NCBI RefSeq assembly: GCF_905175385.1
Contig: NZ_HG992749.1
Span: 2,356,001-2,420,000, forward strand
DNA: 64,000 nt
From: Vibrio sp. B1FLJ16
GTDB lineage: Bacteria; Pseudomonadota; Gammaproteobacteria; Enterobacterales; Vibrionaceae
Reading direction: 5' to 3'
In this document: positions 56,127-64,000 of the stretch, piece by piece
How the letters are laid out: the number at the start of each line of letters is the position of its first letter
Position numbering within the stretch: position 1 is the stretch's first letter
The notes under the pieces: model-generated
Seen by the model: the letters and a program-made list of their open reading frames with translations, nothing else
Database searches by the model: none
Told to the model about the DNA's origin: nothing
Translations under genes and position numbers: made by a program

Positions 56127-57539
56127 ATGATCAAATTTGGTACAGGCGGCTGGCGTGCATTTATAGGTGAAGAGTTCACCAAAGAGAATGTACGTCTGGT
56201 TGCTCAAGCGGTTGCAAACATCACTAATGCTGAATCTGTAGCAGAGCGTGGCTTTGTTATCGGCTACGACCGCCGCTTCCTTTCTGACAAGGCTGGTCGC
56301 TGGTTTGCTGAAGTTTTGGCTGCCAACGGTGTGGTTGTCAGCTTCATAGATAAGTTCGTTCCGACACCAATCGTCATGTTCCAGGCGAAAGAGATGAACT
56401 GTGCTTACTCTGCTTGTATTACCGCTTCACACAACCCTGCGGACTACAATGGAGTCAAAGTCTTTATCGAAGGCGGTCGTGACGCTGATGAAATCATTAC
56501 TCAGAAGATTGAAACGCAAATCGCGACACTCACGGCAAACGATGTCAAAAGCATCGACTTTGATCAGGCTGTTGAAGATCAGCTTATTCAGGTTATTAAT
56601 CCGATGAACGAATTCGTTGATTCGATTATTAACTTTGTCGATATAGAAGCAATCAAAAAAGCCAACCTTCGCGTACTTATCGACCCTATGTTTGGGGTAG
56701 CAAAAAATGCGCTGCAAACGGTCTTGATTAACGGCCGCTGTGAAGTAGACGTGATTAATGATGGCAAAAACCCGGACTTTGGTGGCTTAATGCCCTCACC
56801 GAGTGCCGCCACACTTTACCGTCTGATGCACCTCGTCGCTCAGGAAGGTTATGACATTGGTATCGGTACCGATGGTGATGCCGACCGCTTAGGTATCATT
56901 GATGAAAAAGGTAACTTTATTCATCCAAATGAAGTACTGATCTTACTGTACTACTACTTACTCAAATACAAAGGCTGGAAAGGCTCTGTAGTACGTAACA
57001 TCGCAACGACACATCTGCTAGATAAGATTGCAGAAGATCATGGTGAAAAATGCTTTGAGGTTCCGGTAGGCTTTAAGCACATCAGCTCACAAATGGAAGC
57101 CGATGATTCTCTTATCGGCGGTGAAAGCTCTGGTGGTTTGACTATTCGCGGCCACATTAAAGGCAAAGATGGTGTTTTCGCTTCCAGCCTGCTGGTAGAG
57201 ATGATTTCTGTTACCGGTAAAAAGCTATCTGAACTGTTAGATGAAATTTACGGTAAGTACGGCTACGCCTATATGGCAGAAGGCGATTGCAAATTCAAAC
57301 CTGCGCAAAAAGAAGCCTTGTTCAACAAGATATATGTTGAGAAGCAGCTTCCTAGGTTCGAATTTGAGATTGAAAAAGTCAGCTACGATGATGGCGCAAA
57401 AGTCTACTTCAGGAATGGGGGCTGGATCATCGCTCGCTTCTCAGGCACTGAGCCTCTACTACGTATTTTTGCAGAGATGCAAGACAAAGACAATGCGGAA
57501 CGTGTTCTTCAGCAGTTCAAAGACTTCCTGTCTTTATAA
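56127..57539 (+). CDS. Phosphohexomutase, likely GlcNAc-1-P to GlcNAc-6-P
   Basis: 470 aa from the ATG at 56127 with GAGGAT upstream; in-frame codons back to 56049 are not conserved. Alpha-D-phosphohexomutase family: phosphoserine loop TASHNPADYNGVKV, metal loop GTDGDADRLG, sugar loop GGESSGGL, phosphate loop RFSGTEPLLRIF. Directly after chbP, so the natural substrate is probably the GlcNAc-1-P that ChbP makes; a GlcNAc-1-P mutase is known in the V. furnissii chitin pathway. Annotated in V. cholerae as phosphomannomutase/phosphoglucomutase (VC0611). Confidence 0.9.
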   Translation: MIKFGTGGWRAFIGEEFTKENVRLVAQAVANITNAESVAERGFVIGYDRRFLSDKAGRWFAEVLAANGVVVSFIDKFVPTPIVMFQAKEMNCAYSACITASHNPADYNGVKVFIEGGRDADEIITQKIETQIATLTANDVKSIDFDQAVEDQLIQVINPMNEFVDSIINFVDIEAIKKANLRVLIDPMFGVAKNALQTVLINGRCEVDVINDGKNPDFGGLMPSPSAATLYRLMHLVAQEGYDIGIGTDGDADRLGIIDEKGNFIHPNEVLILLYYYLLKYKGWKGSVVRNIATTHLLDKIAEDHGEKCFEVPVGFKHISSQMEADDSLIGGESSGGLTIRGHIKGKDGVFASSLLVEMISVTGKKLSELLDEIYGKYGYAYMAEGDCKFKPAQKEALFNKIYVEKQLPRFEFEIEKVSYDDGAKVYFRNGGWIIARFSGTEPLLRIFAEMQDKDNAERVLQQFKDFLSL

Positions 57540-57618
57540 CTGACCTTGTGCCCGCTTCAAGCACGTCGGCGAAAGCTTGGTTATTCTGACTAAGTTAAGC
57601 TAAGGACGAAGGACACTT

Positions 57619-57645
57619 GCCCGGCATCACCGCCGGGCCTTTTTC
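57619..57645 (+). terminator. Terminator of the chitobiose operon
   Basis: GCCCGGC-ATCACC-GCCGGGC followed by CTTTTTCC, about 80 bases past the last stop. Confidence 0.85.
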
Positions 57646-57694
57646 CTTTCTGTACATTTTTTCTTTCGGTACACATGCCTTGGTACAGATCAAT

Positions 57695-58726
57695 TTAAGC
57701 GAAAGCCAGCACGCCCTGCGTATCCACGCTTACTGCAACACTATCACCAATGTTCAAAGCTTGTGAAGAGGTCGCTAACAAACGATCACCATTGACATCA
57801 ATAACATAGCGACAGTGATCTCCCATAAAGTGCTGCTCTAACACTTTCACCGCACTATCCTGATCTGCCTGAATTTGTATATGCTGTGGCCTCAGCAACA
57901 AAGCACAATCAGCTTGTATCTGAATATCCTGCTGCGCACTCGCTTCTACCACACCTAAATGAGTTTCGAACTCAGATTCTGAAACTCGCGTAGCAGCCAG
58001 ATAGCTACCGCCACCTAAGAAATCAGCAACAAACTTACTCGATGGTCGGTAATACAATTCTGAAGCAGTGCCATATTGCTCGATAACACCATGATTCATC
58101 ACTGCCATCTTGTCCGCAAAAGCAAAAGCTTCTTCCCTGCTGTGAGTAACAAAGATTGCCGTTACACCCTGTTGCTTAAAGATCTTTCGAATCTCACGAA
58201 TCAGTTCGTGGCGAACTTGGGTATCAATGTTGGAGAAGGGTTCATCAAGCAATAGCAGATCCGGCTTGTAAGCGAGCGAACGTGCGATCGCTACACGTTG
58301 TTGCTGGCCACCAGAAAGCTGATGCGGGTAACGCTCTCCATAACCTTTCAGGTGCACTAATCCCAGCATCTCTTCGACTTTAAAAAGCTTCTGCTGAGCG
58401 GTTTCATTCTTAAGGCCAAAAGCGATGTTCTCAGCAACCGTTAAGTGAGGAAACAAGGCATAATCCTGGAAAATCATACCGATATTACGTTGCTCAGGTG
58501 GTAACCAGTTTTCACCGTCATCAATCGTCACGCAGTTCAGGCTCATTTGACCGGAAGACAGGGGTAACAGACCCGCAACGGCTTTTAGCAAAGTAGTTTT
58601 GCCACAACCACTGGCGCCTAGCAAACACACTATCTGACCTTGCTCGACCTCTAATGACAAAGATTCTAAAACGGTCTGATCATCATATTGGCAGGTCAAA
58701 TTTCTAATTGATAATGCGCAGCTCAT
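57695..58726 (-). CDS. fbpC: Ferric iron ABC importer ATPase FbpC
   Basis: 343 aa. Walker A GASGCGKTT, signature LSGGQQQRV, Walker B LLLLDEPFSNID, switch His in FVTHSREEAF, plus a C-terminal TOBE-like regulatory part. Energises Fe3+ uptake through FbpB. The ATG overlaps the fbpB stop (TGATG), showing translational coupling. Last gene of fbpABC. Confidence 0.94.
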   Translation of the reverse strand: MSCALSIRNLTCQYDDQTVLESLSLEVEQGQIVCLLGASGCGKTTLLKAVAGLLPLSSGQMSLNCVTIDDGENWLPPEQRNIGMIFQDYALFPHLTVAENIAFGLKNETAQQKLFKVEEMLGLVHLKGYGERYPHQLSGGQQQRVAIARSLAYKPDLLLLDEPFSNIDTQVRHELIREIRKIFKQQGVTAIFVTHSREEAFAFADKMAVMNHGVIEQYGTASELYYRPSSKFVADFLGGGSYLAATRVSESEFETHLGVVEASAQQDIQIQADCALLLRPQHIQIQADQDSAVKVLEQHFMGDHCRYVIDVNGDRLLATSSQALNIGDSVAVSVDTQGVLAFA

Positions 58727-60351
58727 CAGTGATTTTGCTCCAGTGAACGGTTAACGACAACAAGCGGAATTAGTCCGACAAGAACTAACAGTACAGCAGG
58801 CAAAGCTGCCAATTCTAAATGCTCATCCGAGGCGAAGTTATAAACATAAGTAGCAAGGGTTTCAAAGTTGAATGGACGAAGCAACAATGCGGCGTTGAGC
58901 TCTTTCATTGACTCAATGAACACCAGCAGCGCAGCAATAAGCGCACCACGTTTAACCAGGGGGAAATGCACACGCCACAGCATCACATTCGGCGTACAAC
59001 CCATCGTACGAGATGCCATATCCAGCGAAGGAGAGATTTTGTTTAAGTTACTCTCGATACTACCAATTGCTACCGCGGAGAAACGCACCACCATGGCGAA
59101 AATCAACGCAAACATTGAGCCAGAGAAAATCAACCCAGGCCTTCCCCACTCCATCGCTTTCGCAATATCATTCACTCTGTGATCCATGAACAAAACCGCT
59201 ACCATGACACCAATTGCCAGTACCGTCCCCGGAACAGCATAACCCATTGACGATAAGCGCATGAATGCCAGTGTACTAGGTCTACCACTCACCCGGTTGG
59301 TAAAGTTCACGACCAGCGCTACAGCGACACCGATGATGGCAGCAATGACAGATACAACCAAACTGTTCCAGGCATATTCACGGAACTGAGGCGTCCAGCT
59401 TTGAGAGAAGTAAGTAATCGAATAATCAATCAATTGCATCAATGGCAGAATGAATGCGATTAAAACCAATCCCCAGCACCAGATCAATGCGGCCCATTTT
59501 TTCCACCCCGTCAACTCATAACGAAAGTCTTCATGGCTATTAAACTGGCTCTGAAACAACTTCTGCTTTCTGCGACTGTATCGTTCTGTGCTCAGCAGCA
59601 ATACAACGATCACCAGCATGATCGCAGAAATCTTAGCGGCAGCATTAAGGTTGGAATAACCAAGCCAGGTATCATAGACCGCGGTCGTCAGAGTATTAAC
59701 TGCAAAGTAACTGACAGTACCAAAATCACCAATAGTCTCCATCGCGACAAGCGACAGACCAACAGCTATAGACGGACGCACTAACGGCAACGAAATACGC
59801 CAGAAACTTTCCCACGGAGAGCACTTCAGCAGGCGGGCACTTTGTAGCAGCGAAACGTTCTGCTCCATAAATGCAGCGCGGCAAAGGAGATACACGTACG
59901 GATATAAAACGAGAGAAAGTACAAATGTCGCACCAGATAATGTACGGATATCAGGGAACCAGTATTCTCTTGGTCCCCATCCGGTTATCTCACGTAAGAA
60001 AATTTGTATCGGTCCGGCAAAATCAAACCAGTCGGTAAAAATATAGCCGATGATATACCCAGGCATCGCCAGAGGCAGCACCAAAGCCCACTGCAACCAC
60101 TTTTCCGACGGCAGTTTACACATGGCCATTAACCATGCACACGGAATACCAAAGATTAAAGACAACACCATCACACCAACCGTAAGCGCGACAGTATTAA
60201 AGATATAGGTCGGCATAACCGTTGCCATCAGGTGGGCAAACAGCTCATCCGTTTCACCAATTGCGGTGTAGAAGATCGCTAAGATCGGCAAAACCAGTAA
60301 TAAAGTTATCACTCCACTACTGGTTTTCCATGAAGAATGTTTGTCTTTCAT
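58726..60351 (-). CDS. fbpB: Ferric iron ABC importer permease FbpB
   Basis: 541 aa fused permease with two binding-protein-dependent transport halves (about 55-255 and 330-535), each with an EAA-type loop (SARLLKCSPWESFWRI and SRTMGCTPNVMLWRV). Twelve spans, as usual for FbpB. Separated from fbpA by a hairpin that should lower its expression. Confidence 0.94.
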   Translation of the reverse strand: MKDKHSSWKTSSGVITLLLVLPILAIFYTAIGETDELFAHLMATVMPTYIFNTVALTVGVMVLSLIFGIPCAWLMAMCKLPSEKWLQWALVLPLAMPGYIIGYIFTDWFDFAGPIQIFLREITGWGPREYWFPDIRTLSGATFVLSLVLYPYVYLLCRAAFMEQNVSLLQSARLLKCSPWESFWRISLPLVRPSIAVGLSLVAMETIGDFGTVSYFAVNTLTTAVYDTWLGYSNLNAAAKISAIMLVIVVLLLSTERYSRRKQKLFQSQFNSHEDFRYELTGWKKWAALIWCWGLVLIAFILPLMQLIDYSITYFSQSWTPQFREYAWNSLVVSVIAAIIGVAVALVVNFTNRVSGRPSTLAFMRLSSMGYAVPGTVLAIGVMVAVLFMDHRVNDIAKAMEWGRPGLIFSGSMFALIFAMVVRFSAVAIGSIESNLNKISPSLDMASRTMGCTPNVMLWRVHFPLVKRGALIAALLVFIESMKELNAALLLRPFNFETLATYVYNFASDEHLELAALPAVLLVLVGLIPLVVVNRSLEQNH

Positions 60352-60421
60352 TGCCTAATTACTGCAAGGCTGCATGAAATATAGATGCGGCTGCAAATAC
60401 ATCTCATATCCTTTAATCAAA

Positions 60422-60443
60422 TGGGGGTACTGTTATACCCCCA
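60422..60443 (-). other. Intercistronic hairpin between fbpA and fbpB
   Basis: TGGGGGTA (60422-60429) and TACCCCCA (60436-60443) pair across six bases; TTTGATT follows on the minus strand. It likely protects fbpA mRNA or attenuates fbpBC. Confidence 0.65.
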
Positions 60444-60450
60444 CAAGGGA

Positions 60451-61464
60451 TTAAAGGTCAAATTTCACTTCATCAATCAGCTTAATCGCAGCTTCATGGT
60501 GAGATGCGATATCATCCAGTGAAAGTGTATCCGCTTTAAAGTCGCCCCAAGATTCCACCAGTTCAGAACGCTTCACACCTTCTTTAACCGGATATTCGAA
60601 GTTTATCTCAGCGTACATTTTCTGAGCAACATCACCTGTCAGGAATTCCATCAGCTTCAGCGCATTTTCTTTATTTGGCGCGTATTTTGCCATCGCCATA
60701 CCAGAAATGTTCACGTGAGTACCCGTGGTTTCCTGGTTAGGGAAGTTAATATAAACCGCATCAGCCCAGGCTTTCTGCTCTTTATCATTAACCATTTTAC
60801 CCAGGTAGTAGCTGTTACCTAAAGAAACGTCACACAGACCTTCTTTAATCGCTTTCACTTGCCCACGGTCGTTACCTTGTGGTTTACGAGCCAGGTTCGC
60901 TTTGACACCCTCCAGCCACTGCTTGGTTTCCGCTTCACCGTAGTGAGCAATCATTGATGACACTAGAGAAACGTTGTAAGGATGCTTACCGCTACGCGTA
61001 CAAATCTTGCCTTTGTACTCTGGCTTAGCCAGATCTGCATAGTTAAAATCAGCGCCTAGCTTACCAACGCGGTCGCGAGAAGAGTAGACACTGCGCGTAC
61101 GTAGCGTCAGTGCAAACCATTCATTTTCTTTGTCCTGGTATTGAGCAGGTACGTTTTCTTCAATGATTTTGCTGTCTACTTTCTGAACCAGGCCTTTGTT
61201 AGTAAGTTCTGCAAGACGGCTAATATCAGTTGTCAGCAGAACGTCTGCTGGGCTGTATTCACCTTCCTGAGCCAGTTTTTCTGCGATGCCTGTTTTAGCA
61301 AACTTCACGTTTACTTTAATGCCAGTTTCTTTAGTAAACTCGTCAAACATAGGTTCTACTAAGAACGGTTGACGGTAAGAGTAGACGTTTACTTCTTCAG
61401 CAGCCATTGCTGTAGGGGCTAAAGTTGAGCAAGCAAGTGCTGAAAGAGCGAACAGTTTTTTCAT
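60451..61464 (-). CDS. fbpA: Ferric iron periplasmic binding protein FbpA
   Basis: 337 aa with a 21-residue signal peptide ending TAMA before AEEVNVYSY. Bacterial transferrin-like fold; the paired tyrosines that hold Fe3+ appear in SLGNSYYLGKM. Delivers iron to FbpBC. A Fur box overlaps its start region, predicting repression in iron-replete cells. Confidence 0.95.
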   Translation of the reverse strand: MKKLFALSALACSTLAPTAMAAEEVNVYSYRQPFLVEPMFDEFTKETGIKVNVKFAKTGIAEKLAQEGEYSPADVLLTTDISRLAELTNKGLVQKVDSKIIEENVPAQYQDKENEWFALTLRTRSVYSSRDRVGKLGADFNYADLAKPEYKGKICTRSGKHPYNVSLVSSMIAHYGEAETKQWLEGVKANLARKPQGNDRGQVKAIKEGLCDVSLGNSYYLGKMVNDKEQKAWADAVYINFPNQETTGTHVNISGMAMAKYAPNKENALKLMEFLTGDVAQKMYAEINFEYPVKEGVKRSELVESWGDFKADTLSLDDIASHHEAAIKLIDEVKFDL

Positions 61465-61488
61465 TGTTGAATCCTTTACCAGAATTAA

Positions 61489-61539
61489 TGATAACGTTTA
61501 TCAGTTGCATTATTATATGTATCTTCAATGGTAAGACAA
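61489..61539 (-). promoter_or_regulatory. fbpA promoter with Fur box
   Basis: On the minus strand TTGTCT (61539-61534), 16-bp spacer, TATAAT (61517-61512). TGATAACGTTTATCA (61489-61503) just downstream matches the 7-1-7 Fur consensus TGATAAT-N-ATTATCA at 12 of 14 positions and covers the expected start point. Confidence 0.8.
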
Positions 61540-61549
61540 CGACCAATAC

Positions 61550-61579
61550 AAAAAAACCTGCTATCAATAGCAGGTTTTT
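61550..61579 (-). terminator. Intrinsic terminator of glnK-amtB
   Basis: AACCTGCTA-TCAA-TAGCAGGTT with A and T runs on either side; lies between amtB and the fbpA promoter. Confidence 0.85.
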
Positions 61580-61614
61580 GTTAGCGAGAATGTAACAATA
61601 TGCTACATGGGATA

Positions 61615-62844
61615 TTATTTCGCAGTTACGAACTCTGGGTAAGCGCCTACGCCACAATCATGCATATCCATACCTTCCAGCTCTTCTTCTTCGCTTACTC
61701 GGATACCAACTGTTGCTTTCAGAATGCCCCAAACAACCAGGCTTGCACCAAATACCCAAGCAAAGATAACAGCAGCACCAAGAAGCTGAGCACCGAATGT
61801 CGCATCGCTGTTGCTTAGAGGCACAACCATCAGGCCAAAGAAACCACACACACCGTGTACAGAAATCGCACCTACTGGATCATCAATCTTAAGCTTGTCC
61901 AGACCGATGATGCTGAATACAACGATTGCACCAGAAACTGCACCGATTGCAACAGACCATAGTGGTGATGGAGATAGTGGATCCGCAGTGATAGCAACCA
62001 GACCAGCCAAAGCACCGTTCAGGATCATAGTCAGGTCAGCTTTACCCCAAGTAGTCTTACACACTAGTAGCGCTGCGATTGAACCCGCTGCTGCTGCTGC
62101 ATTGGTGTTAAGGAAGATTTGACCTACTGCTGTCGCGTTCTCAAAATCAGAAACCATCAGCTGAGAACCACCGTTGAAACCAAACCAGCCGAACCAAAGG
62201 ATAAACGTACCAAGTGTAGCAAGCGGCATGTTTGAACCTGGGATTGGGTGGATTTCACCATTTTTACCGTATTTACCTTTACGGGCACCAAGAAGCAGAA
62301 CACCTGCTAGTGCTGCAGAAGCACCGGCCATATGTACGATACCTGAACCAGCAAAGTCACTGAAACCTGCTTCTGAAAGGAAGCCGCCGCCCCATGTCCA
62401 GTAGCCTTCCATCGGGTAGATGAATGCTGTCAGAACTGCTGAGAACACTAGGAATGACCAAAGCTTCATACGTTCTGCAACTGCGCCCGAAACTACAGAC
62501 ATTGCTGTTGCAACGAACACAACCTGGAAAAAGAAGTCTGACTCTAGCGAGTGGTCTGCGCCTTCCGCTTGTGAGCCAATCAGACCACCAAATGATGGCA
62601 GCCAACCGCCTTCAGCGTTATCAACGTACATGATGTGGTAACCTACAACCAAGTACATGGTGCAGGCAATCGCGTATAGACAGAAGTTTTTAGTTAAAAT
62701 TTCTGTTGTGTTTTTTGAGCGCACTAGACCTGCTTCGAGCATGGCAAAGCCAGCTGCCATCCACATAACCAATGCACCGGAAATGAGGAAGAAAAAGGTG
62801 TCAAGTGCATAACGCAACTCCGTTACAGTTGTTGCTAGTTCCAT
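61615..62844 (-). CDS. amtB: Ammonium channel AmtB
   Basis: 409 aa, about 11 spans. The twin pore histidines are in IVHMAGASAA and ISVHGVCGFFG; the ammonium-family signature FGWFGFNGGS is visible. No obvious signal peptide; the protein begins in the periplasm by a short tail. Conducts NH3/NH4+ and is blocked by the trimeric PII protein encoded 26 bases upstream. Ends with a short cytosolic tail containing MDMHDCGVGAYPE. Confidence 0.96.
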   Translation of the reverse strand: MELATTVTELRYALDTFFFLISGALVMWMAAGFAMLEAGLVRSKNTTEILTKNFCLYAIACTMYLVVGYHIMYVDNAEGGWLPSFGGLIGSQAEGADHSLESDFFFQVVFVATAMSVVSGAVAERMKLWSFLVFSAVLTAFIYPMEGYWTWGGGFLSEAGFSDFAGSGIVHMAGASAALAGVLLLGARKGKYGKNGEIHPIPGSNMPLATLGTFILWFGWFGFNGGSQLMVSDFENATAVGQIFLNTNAAAAAGSIAALLVCKTTWGKADLTMILNGALAGLVAITADPLSPSPLWSVAIGAVSGAIVVFSIIGLDKLKIDDPVGAISVHGVCGFFGLMVVPLSNSDATFGAQLLGAAVIFAWVFGASLVVWGILKATVGIRVSEEEELEGMDMHDCGVGAYPEFVTAK

Positions 62845-62870
62845 AATAATGTCTCCAATCCTTTGAATAC

Positions 62871-63233
<363 letters not shown>

Positions 63234-63256
63234 TCATCCTGATACGCTTCTAATAA

Positions 63257-63273
63257 TCCAATCTACGTGCCAA
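63257..63273 (-). promoter_or_regulatory. sigma54 promoter of glnK-amtB
   Basis: Minus strand TTGGCAC-GTAGA-TTGGA matches the -24/-12 consensus TTGGCAC-N5-TTGCA except one base in the -12 element. The leader to glnK would be about 38 nt. Confidence 0.8.
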
Positions 63274-63332
63274 GTTTTTAAGTTATTGATTTTTAATAAC
63301 AATACTTAAAATCAAACTCTAAAAACCAAAAA

Positions 63333-63353
63333 GGCGCACCATTACAGTGCGCC
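63333..63353. promoter_or_regulatory. NtrC-type enhancer site that is also the yacL terminator hairpin
   Basis: CGCACCATTACAGTGCG (63335-63351) matches the NtrC core GCACY-N5-RGTGC. The same bases extended to GGCGCAC/GTGCGCC form a 7-bp stem followed on the minus strand by TTTTT, a terminator for yacL. It is about 65-75 bp upstream of the -24 element. Confidence 0.7.
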
Positions 63354-63402
63354 CCTTTCACAAATTTAAAGCAAGTGAAGGTTACTTACCCAAAACTGTG
63401 CA

Positions 63403-63771
63403 TCAAATGTTCAAAAAATCTTTCCATTGCTCTATAAGGGTCACGAAATCCTCGATACCGCAACTTGCAGTACTCTCCGAATCGTAGAAATCAAACTCAC
63501 TCTCCAGCTCTAAGTCATAACTGTGTGCCAGGATGTTTTCCTGCACTAATACTTCATCACCATGAATAGACACACTGATTTCTGTACCAGTTAAGCTATG
63601 CTCTTGAGAAGGCGAAGAAAAAGACTGTTCAATCAAGGCTTCAACCAGATGAATTTTTGCAGGGTCTTTACCAATTTCTTCTTGAAGCCAGCGCCCTACA
63701 ATCTCATGCCCCATACTGCATTTGACGTAATACTCGCCCATCAAAGTATTGCGGATGAATTCAAATTCCAT
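63403..63771 (-). CDS. yacL: YacL/UPF0231 family protein
   Basis: 122 aa, function unknown. Recognisable as E. coli YacL: MEFEFIRN start, SMGHEIVGRWLQEE, a GDEVLVQEN strand and SCGIEDFVTLIEQW near the end. Acidic, soluble, no membrane span. Downstream of acnB in the same orientation, as in E. coli, separated by the acnB terminator. AAGG precedes the ATG. Confidence 0.9.
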   Translation of the reverse strand: MEFEFIRNTLMGEYYVKCSMGHEIVGRWLQEEIGKDPAKIHLVEALIEQSFSSPSQEHSLTGTEISVSIHGDEVLVQENILAHSYDLELESEFDFYDSESTASCGIEDFVTLIEQWKDFLNI

Positions 63772-63883
63772 CGAGATAGCCTTTTCGTATCAATTTGGTG
63801 CGGAGTATAGCGAATGAACCCGTGATCCTCCAAACGACTTGCAGAATAACCTGAGCTCAGGGTAGAGCGCGGTAGATAGCCAT

Positions 63884-63911
63884 AAAAAAAGCACCTCATC
63901 GGAGGTGCTTT
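63884..63911 (-). terminator. Intrinsic terminator of acnB
   Basis: AGCACCTC / GAGGTGCT arms (63890-63909) with A7 on the left giving the T-tract for minus-strand transcription. Confidence 0.85.
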
Positions 63912-63937
63912 CTATTGGTGCATTTATCGAATGCTAC

Positions 63938-64000
63938 TTATGCAGGCTCTTGGAAGATAACCGTATCCGCTTTCTTAGTGTACTGATCCATCTTGTGGAA
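63938..64000 (-). CDS. acnB: Aconitate hydratase B, C-terminal 20 residues
   Basis: Only the last 20 codons and TAA are in the window. The tail FHKMDQYTKKADTVIFQEPA resembles the C-terminus of E. coli AcnB (SQYTEKADGVIFQ), and AcnB next to yacL is the E. coli order. The rest of the gene is beyond the window. Confidence 0.75.
   Translation of the reverse strand, partial: FHKMDQYTKKADTVIFQEPA

Noticed and set aside
57655-57690. GTACA repeats after the chitobiose operon as an operator or att site
   Set aside because: Copies are short and imperfect, lie between convergent genes, and have no integrase nearby.

Overview
The window is a stretch of a Vibrio chromosome (large-chromosome core). The gene order follows the V. 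cholerae VC0604-VC0653 neighbourhood as I remember it: a GGDEF-EAL protein, ubiUV, nlpI, pnp-rpsO-truB-rbfA-infB-nusA-rimP, initiator tRNA-Met and tRNA-Leu, secG, glmM-folP-ftsH-rlmE, yhbY, greA, ompU, dacB, tyrS, an M23 endopeptidase, an RND pump, erpA/hemL, rsmC, chiS and the (GlcNAc)2 operon, fbpABC, glnK-amtB, yacL, acnB. ChiS carries its phospho-acceptors at exactly H469 and D772, and ChbP its general acid at D492, the numbering I know from Vibrio proteins. The species cannot be fixed from the sequence alone. I saw no intact insertion sequence, prophage, CRISPR array or integron cassette.

Layout. 1-6.4 kb: 3' part of a c-di-GMP enzyme, ubiU-ubiV (O2-independent ubiquinone synthesis), a MATE exporter and nlpI. 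6.5-16.4 kb: the conserved translation / RNA-decay cluster on the minus strand (secG, two tRNAs, rimP, nusA, infB, rbfA, truB, rpsO, pnp) with visible terminators, promoters and an RNase III-type leader hairpin before pnp. 16.6-22.5 kb: glmM, folP, ftsH, rlmE (behind a sigma32-type promoter), divergent yhbY, and greA with a leader terminator. 23-29.5 kb: ompU, dacB, an MgtE-type magnesium channel with an elaborate leader, tyrS and a ShyC-like endopeptidase. 29.5-38.5 kb: an RND pump with a non-canonical proton relay, erpA, hemL, a tiny Cys-rich membrane protein, an AI-2E-family permease and rsmC.

38.7-57.5 kb is the functional centrepiece. The chitin sensor/regulator ChiS is followed by a complete operon for chitin disaccharides. 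A periplasmic binding protein and a four-subunit ABC importer bring in (GlcNAc)2 and related oligosaccharides. A cytosolic GH9 glucosaminidase, glucosamine kinase, GH20 hexosaminidase, chitobiose phosphorylase and a hexose-1-phosphate mutase then turn them into sugar phosphates. The operon is preceded by an 890-bp regulatory region holding a good promoter, AACGT dyads and a nested stem-loop RNA immediately downstream of the predicted start.

57.7-64 kb: Fur-box-controlled fbpABC (ferric iron), amtB and glnK (sigma54 promoter plus an NtrC-type site that doubles as a terminator hairpin), yacL and the 3' end of acnB.

The most promising undescribed elements are RNA-level: the leader of the chitobiose operon (42812-42891) and the leader of the MgtE-like gene (26456-26742), which contains a 19-codon ORF nested in a long stem and two mutually exclusive pairings, one covering the ribosome-binding site. 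Both were folded only by eye.
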